From positions 1 through 64,000 of the forward strand of contig CANGTC010000004.1 of assembly GCA_947456505.1 (NCBI GenBank): a stretch of DNA of 64,000 nucleotides. Reading direction: 5' to 3'. The notes below the pieces were generated by a model. The model did not search any database. It was not told the origin of the DNA and saw nothing but the letters and a program-made list of their open reading frames with translations. This document shows positions 45,543-53,861 of this stretch, piece after piece. How positions within the stretch are numbered: the first letter of the stretch is position 1; each line of letters starts with the position of its first letter. A program made the translations under genes and the position numbers. This DNA comes from Beijerinckiaceae bacterium (GTDB lineage: Bacteria > Pseudomonadota > Alphaproteobacteria > Rhizobiales > Beijerinckiaceae).

Positions 45543-45695
45543 TCAGATTGGGTCGCGCCAGTGGATGCCGACCTGCTTGCGCTCGATGAAGCCCTCTGAC
45601 CTGTCACGCTGTTTCCCCCAAAATTTATGCCGTGACCATATCAGGAAGCTTGAATGGATCAAGGCGCGCGGGTTCGGCCGCCAGGCGTCAAAAGG
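45543..45695 (-). pseudogene. Possible decayed gene end upstream of livM
   Basis: A 50-codon open stretch without a start codon ends at TGA 45543-45545, just 3 bases before the livM ATG. Its C terminus reads EGFIERKQVGIHWRDPI, which has the amino acid composition of real coding sequence. No family could be named. It may be the 3' stub of a gene lost from the head of the liv operon. Confidence 0.3.
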
Positions 45696-45759
45696 TCAAG
45701 GCCAAGTCAGGATTTGCGCGCCGTGAGAGTATGATGACGCGTTACGCAGATCTCAAGAT

Positions 45760-45788
45760 TTGCGCTGTTTTTATTTGAGTTTTAATAT
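45760..45788 (+). promoter_or_regulatory. Probable sigma-70-type promoter
   Basis: TTGCGC and TAATAT are separated by exactly 17 bases in an AT-rich stretch. The -10 ends 45 bases before the ATG of the unrecognised gene downstream. It is one of the better promoter matches in the window. Confidence 0.42.
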
Positions 45789-45833
45789 GTTTAACTAAGT
45801 CGTGCGCAGATGTGTGACAGAGCGAGGCGAGCA

Positions 45834-46325
45834 ATGTGGCCATTTGGGAAGAAGCAGATCTCCGTCAGGGACGCGACGATTGATTTTTATGCCAAGCTCG
45901 CCATCAATTTTGAAAAGAACTACGAGACCATATTCGAACTCTTCCGAAGCGCTTTCGAAGAGGACTGTCCTTTTGAGGAAGTCATCTACATGGAGGTGAT
46001 CCCGGCGGTCTGGGCCATGGGGATTGAACCTGTGCAAAATCTCTGGGGCGAGGTGGAATTCAGGAATGTGCGCGCTGAAATGCTGGTGCAAATTGATCGC
46101 GCGCACAATCCCATGACCAAACCCCTGGTTGAACGATTTTTGAAGCATACGGAAATCCTGCGTGCTGGCCTCGCCAATGACACGCCGACAAGCAACTCGG
46201 ATTACATCATCAAACAACTCGGATTAACTCCGCAGCCTCTGTTGTCTTTGAAGCTTTCGACCCAATTGGCCATGTTAGTTCTGCCCTATTGGAAAGAACT
46301 GCAGCGCACGCACGATCTATACTAG
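45834..46325 (+). CDS. Unrecognised small cytoplasmic protein
   Basis: This 163-residue protein has no signal peptide and no recognised domain. It is acidic and helical in the first half (KLAINFEKNYETIFELFRSA, FEEDCPFEEVIYMEVIP) and ends in a leucine-rich stretch (LLSLKLSTQLAMLVLPYW). The ATG at 45834 follows GAGGCGAG; an earlier ATG at 45810 is possible. Base composition is more AT-rich than its neighbours, and a promoter-like sequence lies upstream, so it is probably expressed alone. It could be a recent arrival. Confidence 0.6.
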   Translation: MWPFGKKQISVRDATIDFYAKLAINFEKNYETIFELFRSAFEEDCPFEEVIYMEVIPAVWAMGIEPVQNLWGEVEFRNVRAEMLVQIDRAHNPMTKPLVERFLKHTEILRAGLANDTPTSNSDYIIKQLGLTPQPLLSLKLSTQLAMLVLPYWKELQRTHDLY

Positions 46326-46403
46326 GGTCTCAGCCGCTCTGAATGAGGGCAAGGTGAGCGTGGCGCGAGGAATGGAGATGTTGCGCCACCTGTCCCGCTC
46401 CAA

Positions 46404-47921
46404 TCACTCCTGCATCAGCGCGGTGAAGGCGCCGTCACGTTTTTCTCTGGCTGTCTGCAGTTTCCCGCGCGCAGCCTCAAGCCAGGCCTTGTCGCTGGCC
46501 ACGCGGCCCTGTTCGGCCGCCATCATGCGCGCCACTTCCGCCGGTTGTGGGCCCCCGAGACCCTTGCTGACGGCAACCATGTTTTCCGCCGTCAGCGAGC
46601 GTCGAAACTGCTCCTCGGACAGGGGCAGGCGACCATCGACATTGAACAGCTTGGCCGCCTCCGCATAGATGCGCCGGGCGTCCTCATAGCTGATGTCGAT
46701 GGGCCGCAGGTTTCGGCTGCGACCGAAATTCACCAGGTCCGAGGCGAAATGATGCCCGACCCGAAAGGGCACATCAGCTTCACGCTGCAGGGTGTCCGCC
46801 AGTTCCGTCGTGGTCGAATAATCGGCGTTCACCTCGTCGAGGGCGCGTTTTTCGTCGAAGGCCAGCGTCTTCACGACAGCGGTGAAGCTGGTCAGGACCT
46901 CGGCGGCCTCCCGCAGCACGCTATTGGGCATGTCGCCTTGCTTCGGGTCGATGGGCTTGTAGTCGCTCATGCCCGCCTGAACATTGTGCGCCATGAGCAG
47001 AAAGGTATGGGCATGGCCGAGCAGCATGCTGGCGCGTTCGCGTAAAAAGACCAGTCCGGAGGGATTGCGCTTTTGCGGCATGATCGAACTGACGCCGGTC
47101 TGCGGACCTTCCGCCAGCAAGAGCCAGGGCTTGGTCTGCGCATATTGCGCCGTCACATCGGCGGTGAAGGTGCTGATGGTCAAGGCGCAGGCTTCGGCGA
47201 GGCTCACAAGCTCTGCGCCGGAATCGACAGGGGATATTTGGCCCGCGTCGAGTGAATTCTCGATGACGGCGTCAAAGCCCAGAAGCTCGGCCAGCCTCGG
47301 GCGATTGACCGGGAAACTGGAAGTTCCCAAGGCGGCGGAGCCGAGCGGAGAGGCGTTCAGGCGCGCGTAGGCCTGACGCGTCCGCTCGGAGAGGCGCGAT
47401 AAGGCCTGCGCATACCCCAGCAAGTAATGGCCGAAGGAAATGGGTTGCGCCTGCACGCCCCAGGTATAGGCGGGGACGATGGCGTTGGGATGCCGGGCCG
47501 CCAGCGCCAATACAGCCGCGCGCGCCTCGTTGAGCCGCTCGAAAGTCAGCAGCATATGCTCCCGCGCGCCCAGACGCTGGATCGTGGCGCCGATGTCCTG
47601 CCGGCTACGGCCGGAGTGGATGCGCGTCACATCCGGCCCGCCGATGGCGATCAGGCTTTTCTCCACGACAAGGTAATCGCCAGATCGGCGCGCGCCGGGC
47701 TTTTCGGCCTCCGCGATGGTTTGCGTCACGGCTTGCGCGATTCTGGCGCCAAGGGCCTTGGGCACGATCGCCTGTTCGACGACCATGACCGCCGAGGCCT
47801 TGTTGATCTCCGACAACCAATAAAAATCATCAAAGCCAGGTTGATCCGCTGCAAGCGCGGAACTGGACCAGATCCCCGCGATCAGCAGCGATACGGACGC
47901 GTGGCGGCGAATTGATTTCAA
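46404..47921 (-). CDS. Exported argininosuccinate lyase-like protein
   Basis: This 505-residue protein belongs to the fumarase/aspartase superfamily. The signature SSIMPQKRNP and the early HSGRSRQDIGAT segment (compare TGRSRND in argininosuccinate lyase) are present. It starts with a convincing signal peptide (SVSLLIAGIWSSSALA, then ADQPG), which is odd because this superfamily is cytoplasmic. The body otherwise has the normal length of about 480 residues. It lies 98 bases after the amidohydrolase gene, itself Tat-exported, so both may act in the periplasm on one substrate (inference). A C-N lyase acting on an N-substituted aspartate or similar compound is the likeliest role. Confidence 0.82.
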   Translation of the reverse strand: MKSIRRHASVSLLIAGIWSSSALAADQPGFDDFYWLSEINKASAVMVVEQAIVPKALGARIAQAVTQTIAEAEKPGARRSGDYLVVEKSLIAIGGPDVTRIHSGRSRQDIGATIQRLGAREHMLLTFERLNEARAAVLALAARHPNAIVPAYTWGVQAQPISFGHYLLGYAQALSRLSERTRQAYARLNASPLGSAALGTSSFPVNRPRLAELLGFDAVIENSLDAGQISPVDSGAELVSLAEACALTISTFTADVTAQYAQTKPWLLLAEGPQTGVSSIMPQKRNPSGLVFLRERASMLLGHAHTFLLMAHNVQAGMSDYKPIDPKQGDMPNSVLREAAEVLTSFTAVVKTLAFDEKRALDEVNADYSTTTELADTLQREADVPFRVGHHFASDLVNFGRSRNLRPIDISYEDARRIYAEAAKLFNVDGRLPLSEEQFRRSLTAENMVAVSKGLGGPQPAEVARMMAAEQGRVASDKAWLEAARGKLQTAREKRDGAFTALMQE

Positions 47922-48019
47922 GGTTCCCTCCCAAAAGGCGAGCCGACGCTTGTCTAATAGGCGTCGATCCGCCCACGAATGTGTCTGCAGTCACGGTCTT
48001 TGGCAAGCAAAGTGAAGTG

Positions 48020-49135
48020 CTAGGCCAGTTTTGGAAACAGCTTCAGGGCGTTGGCGCGGTCAATGCTCGAACGCTCGCCCGGTGGAAGTTCGTATTTGTT
48101 GTAGTCATTGACCGTGAGCGCGAAAGGGAGCACCGGAAAATCGCTGCCGAACAGCAACTGGCTGGCTGGAACAAAGGCGCGCGCTGCGCTCATGACGGGC
48201 GCATTGACGGAGTTCGCGATGTCGAAATATTGGCGGCGGAGATAGGTCATCGGTCCATCGGGCATTGCTTCTGCAAGCTCTGGATGACGGGCGACGAAAC
48301 GATCCATGCGGGTTGCGATCACACTCAAGGCGCCGCCTGTATGTGAGAAGATGAATTTGATGTCCGGATATTTCGCATAGACGCCGTTGACCAGAAGACT
48401 GGCGGCCGCGCGGGTGGAATCGAAAAGATATTCCATGGTCGATGGCGGTATTTTCGGCATCAGCGCCTTGCAGCAATCGCCTGCGGTTGGGTGGAAGAAA
48501 ACAACCGTTTTGCGGCGGTTGAGTTCCGAAAATACAGCGTCAAACGCCGGGTCGCCCGGCCATTTGTCGTCGTAATTCGTATGCAGCATCACCCCGTCCG
48601 CCTTGCAGACGTCAAAGGCATAGGCGATTTCCGCAAGGCTGCCGTCGATGTCGGACAGGGGGAGCGACGCGAAGAAGCCAAAACGTCTGGGGAAATCGGA
48701 GACCAGGCGAGCGCAATAGTCGTGATATTGCCGCACAAGCCGACGGGCGGTCGCCTTGTCGGCCCACATGATGCCGGGAACCAGCGAGGCGATGCCGGTT
48801 TCGACGCCGTTCTTGTCCATTTCCGCGAGCGCGAATTGGGGCGACCAGTTCAGAGCGGGTTGCGGGTTGGTGTCGAGCGTTTGGATGATGGCATCGCGCG
48901 CGGCTTCCACATAGAAGGGCGGAAAAATGTGGAAGTGCGTATCGATGCGACATGGGTTCGGCGCTGCTGTCGGGGCTGCGGCCTGGGCGAAAACGCGCGG
49001 GGGAACCGCGAGGGCGGCGCCCGCGCCCACAAGCAGGCTGCGGCGTGAAAGGGGCAGGCCGCCGCCATGACAGCCGCACCCCGCCCCATGGTTCACAAGT
49101 GGTGAGACGGGTTCACAAAAGCTGATGTCCCGCAT
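48020..49135 (-). CDS. Tat-exported amidohydrolase (ACMSD-type)
   Basis: This 371-residue TIM-barrel metal-dependent hydrolase has a twin-arginine leader (LSRRSLLVGAGAALAVPPRVFAQ), although it begins about 30 residues into the protein. The metal site is seen in DTHFHIFPP, VVFFHPTAGD, FSHTGGAL and LFGSDFP. Relatives include 2-amino-3-carboxymuconate semialdehyde decarboxylase and other decarboxylases or hydratases. The ATG at 49135 follows GGAGATGGAG; an upstream start would overlap the LLM gene. It lies 29 bases after that gene. Confidence 0.86.
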   Translation of the reverse strand: MRDISFCEPVSPLVNHGAGCGCHGGGLPLSRRSLLVGAGAALAVPPRVFAQAAAPTAAPNPCRIDTHFHIFPPFYVEAARDAIIQTLDTNPQPALNWSPQFALAEMDKNGVETGIASLVPGIMWADKATARRLVRQYHDYCARLVSDFPRRFGFFASLPLSDIDGSLAEIAYAFDVCKADGVMLHTNYDDKWPGDPAFDAVFSELNRRKTVVFFHPTAGDCCKALMPKIPPSTMEYLFDSTRAAASLLVNGVYAKYPDIKFIFSHTGGALSVIATRMDRFVARHPELAEAMPDGPMTYLRRQYFDIANSVNAPVMSAARAFVPASQLLFGSDFPVLPFALTVNDYNKYELPPGERSSIDRANALKLFPKLA

Positions 49136-49164
49136 GACTCCATCTCCCTTATTGTAATGTCTTA

Positions 49165-50355
49165 TCAAGCCGGTACGCGCGTTTCGCCCGCGCGCGAAAT
49201 CGCCATGTCGGAGAAGGTCTCCCGCAGTCTTGGGTAGACCTCGCGTGCGAATGTCTTGATGCCCAGCGCTGTCTCGTCATGCTCCAGAAAGCCGGCCTGG
49301 CCCATGATCAGCAGATGGCCAAAGCCGCCGACCGCCTCGTGGAAGGCCTTGATCTGCGCATAGACCTGATCGGGCGTGCCCGCGAACATGAGGCCCGCCT
49401 GAATGGCGCGGTCCACCGTGGCGTTGCCCTTGTTGGCGGCATGCTGGTCGAGCGCGACCCCGCGCATCACCGCGATCTGGGCGGCGGCGGGCATATAGCC
49501 CGGCGGATACTGGAACTGAGGAGCGACCTTGTTCGCGGTCATGTACCACAGGAGCTTCTCGGCCCCCGAGCGCGCCTCCGCCTCGCTGGGCGCGCAATAG
49601 ACGAGCGCCGCATAGGCGAGCCGGTTGACCGGCACATCGTCGCCCCGGCCGGCCTCCCGCCAGCCCCTGCGATAGGACTGGTAGATTTCGGAGGTTCCTT
49701 GCACGCCCGTGAGGAAGGTCGCCTGCACCCAGCCGCGTTCGCCCACGCGCCGCGCGCCGCCCGGCGTGGTGCTGCTGATCCAGACCGGCGGATGGGGCTG
49801 CTGCCAGGGCCTCGGCCAGATGTTGATGTTGCGATGGTGGAAGAAGCGACCCTCGTGGGAGAAAGGACCATCGTGCCGGGTCCATGCCTTTACGATGAGG
49901 TCCATGGCCTCCCATTGGCGCTCGTTCATGCGCACGGGATTGCTGTTGGCGGGCGTGATCTCATAAGGCACGCCGCGCACGAAACCGCATTCGAGGCGGC
50001 CCTTGGACAGGATGTCGATCAGCGCCATCTCTTCGGCCACGCGAATGGGTTGACGCCTGTTGGCGACGGGATTGCCCAGGATCAGCAGGCGCGCGCGCTT
50101 CGTCAGGCGCGCCAGGGCCGCCAGGACAAGGGGCGCTGCGGGATCGACGCAGGTGGCTGTCTGGTGGTGCTCGTTGAGCATGATCTCCAGGCCCTCTTCG
50201 TCCGCCAGACACCATTCGTCGAGATAGCGGTCATAAAGCGCCGCGCCCTTCTGGGGATCATAGTAGCGGTTGGGCAGGGTGACGCGGATCGACTCATATT
50301 CGTCTTCCGGCGGAAGATAAGGATAAGCGTTTTCGCTGAATTGCCAGGCTTTCAT
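49165..50355 (-). CDS. LLM class flavin monooxygenase
   Basis: This 396-residue protein begins MKAWQFSENAYPYLP and has MLNEHHQTATCVDPAAP, GRLECGFVRGVPYEITPANSNP and PPVWISSTTPGGARRVG. It is paralogous to the enzyme at 52.0-53.3 kb. Each of the two is next to an alpha/beta hydrolase gene. That arrangement fits a type II Baeyer-Villiger or related ring-opening oxygenation followed by ester hydrolysis (inference). A 15-base gap separates it from the preceding hydrolase. Confidence 0.88.
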   Translation of the reverse strand: MKAWQFSENAYPYLPPEDEYESIRVTLPNRYYDPQKGAALYDRYLDEWCLADEEGLEIMLNEHHQTATCVDPAAPLVLAALARLTKRARLLILGNPVANRRQPIRVAEEMALIDILSKGRLECGFVRGVPYEITPANSNPVRMNERQWEAMDLIVKAWTRHDGPFSHEGRFFHHRNINIWPRPWQQPHPPVWISSTTPGGARRVGERGWVQATFLTGVQGTSEIYQSYRRGWREAGRGDDVPVNRLAYAALVYCAPSEAEARSGAEKLLWYMTANKVAPQFQYPPGYMPAAAQIAVMRGVALDQHAANKGNATVDRAIQAGLMFAGTPDQVYAQIKAFHEAVGGFGHLLIMGQAGFLEHDETALGIKTFAREVYPRLRETFSDMAISRAGETRVPA

Positions 50356-50370
50356 CTGTGATCTCCGCTC

Positions 50371-51171
50371 TCAGGCGCTGGCGCCAGTCAGGAAGGACTC
50401 GATCGCGGAGGCCGTGGCCTCCGGTTGTTCGAACTGGGGCAAGTGTCCGGCCGCCGGAATCGTCTCCACGCGCGCATCGGGCGCGAGGCCCGCGTAGGCG
50501 GTGAGATAGTCGGCGCTTACGACCCCATCCTGCGCGCCGCGCAGGAACAGGGAGGGCATGCGCAGGCGATGCAGGCGATGACGCAGTTTCGGGCTGTGCA
50601 TGTAGGGCTCCCAGACCAGCAAGGTGTGGGTCTCCCGGTCGCGCGCGATCCGGCCGAGCTCTTCGTCGGTCATCGAGGCGTAATCGAGGCGGGCCTTCTG
50701 CGGGTCAGCAAAGGTCATGCGCTCGACCGCTTCAGGACGCGCGACAAAGAGATCGGGGATGTCGAGCTGTTCCTCAGAGCCCAGCTTCACGCCCATGGGT
50801 GCGATGAGGGCCAGACGATTGATGCGTTCGGGGATCTTGGTGGCGAGATCCACCGCGATCCAGCCACCGAGCGTTGCGCCCACACAAGCGAAGCGCTCAA
50901 CTCCCAGTTGGTGGAGGACCTCGAGATGGACATGGGAAATGTCATCGACATTATCGAGCCTTTCCGGCAGATCCGACCGCCCGAAGCCGGGATGGGAGGG
51001 CGAGATGATCCTGCGATGTGCCGCCAAGCGATGCAGGAATGGTCGATCATAAAGCAGGCCATAGCCGCCATGCAGATAGAGCAGGGGCTCGCCTGCGCCG
51101 AACTCATGCACCTCGATCGCCACGCCGCCAATATCCAGCGTTACGTGACGTTCCGTCTGTCCACCATCCAT
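50371..51171 (-). CDS. Alpha/beta hydrolase with threonine at the nucleophile position
   Basis: This 266-residue alpha/beta hydrolase has the oxyanion motif LHGGYG, the acid in RGAQDGVV and the base in AAGHLPQFEQP. The nucleophile elbow reads VGATLGGW, so residue 100 is Thr instead of Ser, Asp or Cys; the codon is ACG. The rest of the fold is intact. Either the threonine can serve, or the enzyme has a non-hydrolytic role. It is paired with the LLM enzyme downstream. Confidence 0.84.
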   Translation of the reverse strand: MDGGQTERHVTLDIGGVAIEVHEFGAGEPLLYLHGGYGLLYDRPFLHRLAAHRRIISPSHPGFGRSDLPERLDNVDDISHVHLEVLHQLGVERFACVGATLGGWIAVDLATKIPERINRLALIAPMGVKLGSEEQLDIPDLFVARPEAVERMTFADPQKARLDYASMTDEELGRIARDRETHTLLVWEPYMHSPKLRHRLHRLRMPSLFLRGAQDGVVSADYLTAYAGLAPDARVETIPAAGHLPQFEQPEATASAIESFLTGASA

Positions 51172-51266
51172 TATCTCATTCCTTGCTGTCGATATTCATG
51201 CGCCTGTCGAGGGAGACAACTGTCGCGGCTTCCCACAAGTCTTCTTTCATGTGCTTGCGGCTGCGC

Positions 51267-52049
51267 TCATGCGTCGAGGAAAGCCACAATCGCCTTCGCC
51301 GTAGCGGCGGGCTGGTCGCATTCGGCGACATGGCCCGCGTTCTTGATCGTCCGCACCTTCGTCTTGCCGTTGATCGCCTTGGCGAGACGTTTGGCATAGG
51401 CGGCTGGAACCACGCGATCCTGGTCTCCCTGCAGAATGAGCGTTTGCGCCTTCAAACGGGAGACGCGCGTGATGAGGCCGGTGTCGCCAAGCGGCCAGAT
51501 GACCGAGGCGGCCGCCACCCGCGCCCGCAGGGCCGTGATGTCCCAATCCATCTTGTTCGCCCCCTCGGGCATGGCCAGAAAGGCGTCGAAGGTCTCGGGC
51601 TTGTTGGAGACGAGCCGGGCGAGCCCTCCGGGCGGCTGGGCGAAAATATCCGCCATGGGCTCGGCTTCGTCGAACAGGCCGAAGGGAGCGATGAGCGCCA
51701 GACGGCGCACATCATCAGGCCAGAGGGAGGCCAGTTCGGCGGCGAGGGCGCCGCCAACGGAGGCCCCCACGAGATCGGCGCCGCAAAGCCCCGCCGCCAC
51801 CATGGCGTCGCGAGCCGCGACGATCCAGTCGAGGTGGCTGTCGATCCCGTCCGCAGACGGCCCGCCCGGAAAGCCGGGCAGGGAGGGCACGATGACCTGC
51901 CTTGAGGCAGCCAGAGCGTCGAGGAAAGGCGTCCATTTGGGTTGCCCGCCAATGCCTGCGAAGACGCCGACGCGCTTGCCCTTGCCCTTTTTCCAGACAC
52001 GCATGGGCCCGCGTGGGGTGTCGATGGTGGTTTCGCGCGGCTGGGTCAT
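51267..52049 (-). CDS. Alpha/beta hydrolase
   Basis: This 260-residue hydrolase has a canonical elbow VGASVGGALA (Ser97), the acid in QGDQDRVVP and the base in NAGHVAECDQP. It overlaps the upstream LLM gene by four bases (ATGA), so the two are translationally coupled. It is a distant paralogue of the neighbouring hydrolase. Ester or lactone cleavage of the LLM product is a reasonable role (inference). Confidence 0.88.
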   Translation of the reverse strand: MTQPRETTIDTPRGPMRVWKKGKGKRVGVFAGIGGQPKWTPFLDALAASRQVIVPSLPGFPGGPSADGIDSHLDWIVAARDAMVAAGLCGADLVGASVGGALAAELASLWPDDVRRLALIAPFGLFDEAEPMADIFAQPPGGLARLVSNKPETFDAFLAMPEGANKMDWDITALRARVAAASVIWPLGDTGLITRVSRLKAQTLILQGDQDRVVPAAYAKRLAKAINGKTKVRTIKNAGHVAECDQPAATAKAIVAFLDA

Positions 52050-53311
52050 TGGGCTGCGATCCCTGTGACATCAGCGAAGGTCGACCCTGCGGGGACGCGC
52101 TTGTTGGGCGCCATGCCCTTCGGCCACCAGCGGTTCTCCCATTGCCCCTCAAACAGGTCCTTGATCTGCGGCAGCACCTTTCGGGCGAACAGATCCGTAT
52201 TGTAGCGGGTCAGTTGCGTGCTCATGTTGCCGAAGTGAAGCAGCAGCATGAGATTGCCCACATTCATGTCCTTGCAGACCGTGCGGATGGTCTCCGCCAC
52301 CTCATCGGGCGAGCCAATCACCACATGACCAGCATCGAAAATGTCGCTCTGGTCGGCGCGGGCCTTCATTCTTGATTGTTGCGCGGCCTGCATCACCTGC
52401 GAGCCCATGGAGGCGCGCACCGTGGCCTCGGTCGTATAGCCCGGCGGGTTGGCGTAGGCGGGATCGGTGTGGAGGCATCGGTTGTAGAAGTAATCCGCTG
52501 GCTCGCGATAAAGATCGAGCGCCTCCTTGCGGGATTCCGCCACGCCCACGAATTGCAGGAAGCCGGCCTGGAAGGGATTGGGCTCCTTGCCCATCTCCTT
52601 CATCTGCCGCCAAAATCCGGCGATGGAAGCCTTGCTCGCCTGATGGCCGAAATAGGACAGGTTCGCGTAGACGAAGTCCTTTTCCGCGCACATGCGCCAG
52701 GTTTCGACCGAGCCGCCGCCTGGCACCCACACGGGAGGGCGCGGCGACTGGATCGGCTTGGGCCAGGCGTTGACATAGCGCTGCTTGTTGAACCGCCCGT
52801 TGAAGGAGAAGACTTTGTCCTCTTTCCAGGCGCGCAGGATCAGTTCGATGCCTTCATAATAGCGCTCGCGCAGCATCGCCGGATTTTGGCCATAGGCGTA
52901 GCAGGTGTCCATGGGCGTTCCCACGGGAAAGCCCGCAATCAGGCGTCCACCCGACAGGCAATCCAGCATGCCGAATTCCTCGGCCACGCGCGTAGGCGGG
53001 TTGTACAGCGCCACGGAATTGCCCATCACGCAGATCGCAGCGTCACTGGTTTCGCGTGCAAGCGCGGAGGCGATCAGGTTCGGCGAGGGCATCATGCCAT
53101 AGGCGTTGGCGTGATGCTCGTTGACGCATATGCCATCAAAGCCGGCGTTGGCGGCGTAAACGAGCTCGTCGATATATTCGTTATAGGCGCGGTGGCCGAT
53201 TTCCGGATTGAACATGCTGGGATCCAGATCGACCCAGACGGAATTATGCTTCTGCTTGAAGTCCGGCTTTAGATCCGGATAGGGCATCAAGTGGAACCAA
53301 AGAGCTTTCAT
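52046..53311 (-). CDS. LLM class flavin monooxygenase
   Basis: This 421-residue protein begins MKALWFHLMPYPDLKPDF and has CVNEHHANAYGMMPSPN, GRLIAGFPVGTPMDTCYAYG and RPPVWVPGGGSVETWRM. It carries an extended C-terminal tail (WENRWWPKGMAPNKRVPAG) absent from its paralogue at 49.2 kb. It is the first gene of a minus-strand run of two LLM enzymes, two hydrolases, an amidohydrolase and an exported lyase. A 550-base upstream region separates it from a divergent binding-protein gene. Confidence 0.88.
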   Translation of the reverse strand: MKALWFHLMPYPDLKPDFKQKHNSVWVDLDPSMFNPEIGHRAYNEYIDELVYAANAGFDGICVNEHHANAYGMMPSPNLIASALARETSDAAICVMGNSVALYNPPTRVAEEFGMLDCLSGGRLIAGFPVGTPMDTCYAYGQNPAMLRERYYEGIELILRAWKEDKVFSFNGRFNKQRYVNAWPKPIQSPRPPVWVPGGGSVETWRMCAEKDFVYANLSYFGHQASKASIAGFWRQMKEMGKEPNPFQAGFLQFVGVAESRKEALDLYREPADYFYNRCLHTDPAYANPPGYTTEATVRASMGSQVMQAAQQSRMKARADQSDIFDAGHVVIGSPDEVAETIRTVCKDMNVGNLMLLLHFGNMSTQLTRYNTDLFARKVLPQIKDLFEGQWENRWWPKGMAPNKRVPAGSTFADVTGIAAQ

Positions 53312-53861
53312 GGCAGGAAACTCCCATTTTTAAAGAGATGTTTTCGCTATCTTTGTGATGTGGGGTTCAGTTGCAGAGGCTGATCAAGAGCGATGACAGG
53401 TTCGGCGCCATGGCCGGAACCGGCGTCACGAGGGGAACGACAACTGTTTTGGAGAAGCCGAAAGCCGACCCCGGGGTACGCCCCATCCCGACCAGGTCGC
53501 TACGCTTCTGATGTCTTCGCGGTGTCCAGCGCTATTTTTTGACATGGTTGCTTGCGCATGGCCCATGACACGTCTCCCTGTCGCGGGGCCACCGAACTTC
53601 CTGGTTCTTTTCGACCTCGCAAGGTCAGGCTAGCTGATCGCGCGATCTCCATCAAGGCGGGGTGGGCGTTTAGCCGTTCTCATTGGTTTGCGTGACCTGA
53701 TACGTCCGCGCATAGTGCCCGAGGAAAATCGGCCCTGTTCGTTTTCAGGCCCTCGGCTTGCAATGGGGCTCCGGACATTGCAGATTTGGCGTCAAAACAA
53801 GGCTATCCGATTGAATCTTCGCGATAACCCGGATCGTCGGTCGTGATTTTGGAGGAAATGT
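53312..53861. other. 550-base divergent intergenic region
   Basis: No complete gene is assigned. A 39-codon open frame on the minus strand (53367-53486) begins with ATG-GGG-CGT and reads FGFSKTVVVPLVTPVPA in the middle. It has a protein-like composition but no visible ribosome site. A plus-strand 48-codon frame overlaps it. The stretch ahead of the plus-strand binding-protein gene ends in TTTTGGAGGAAATGT, a good ribosome site. Both divergent units should have their promoters here. Confidence 0.45.

Noticed and set aside
49279-50361. 360-codon plus-strand open frame opposite the LLM gene at 49.2 kb
   Set aside because: Shadow of the minus-strand LLM gene; it has no family signature.
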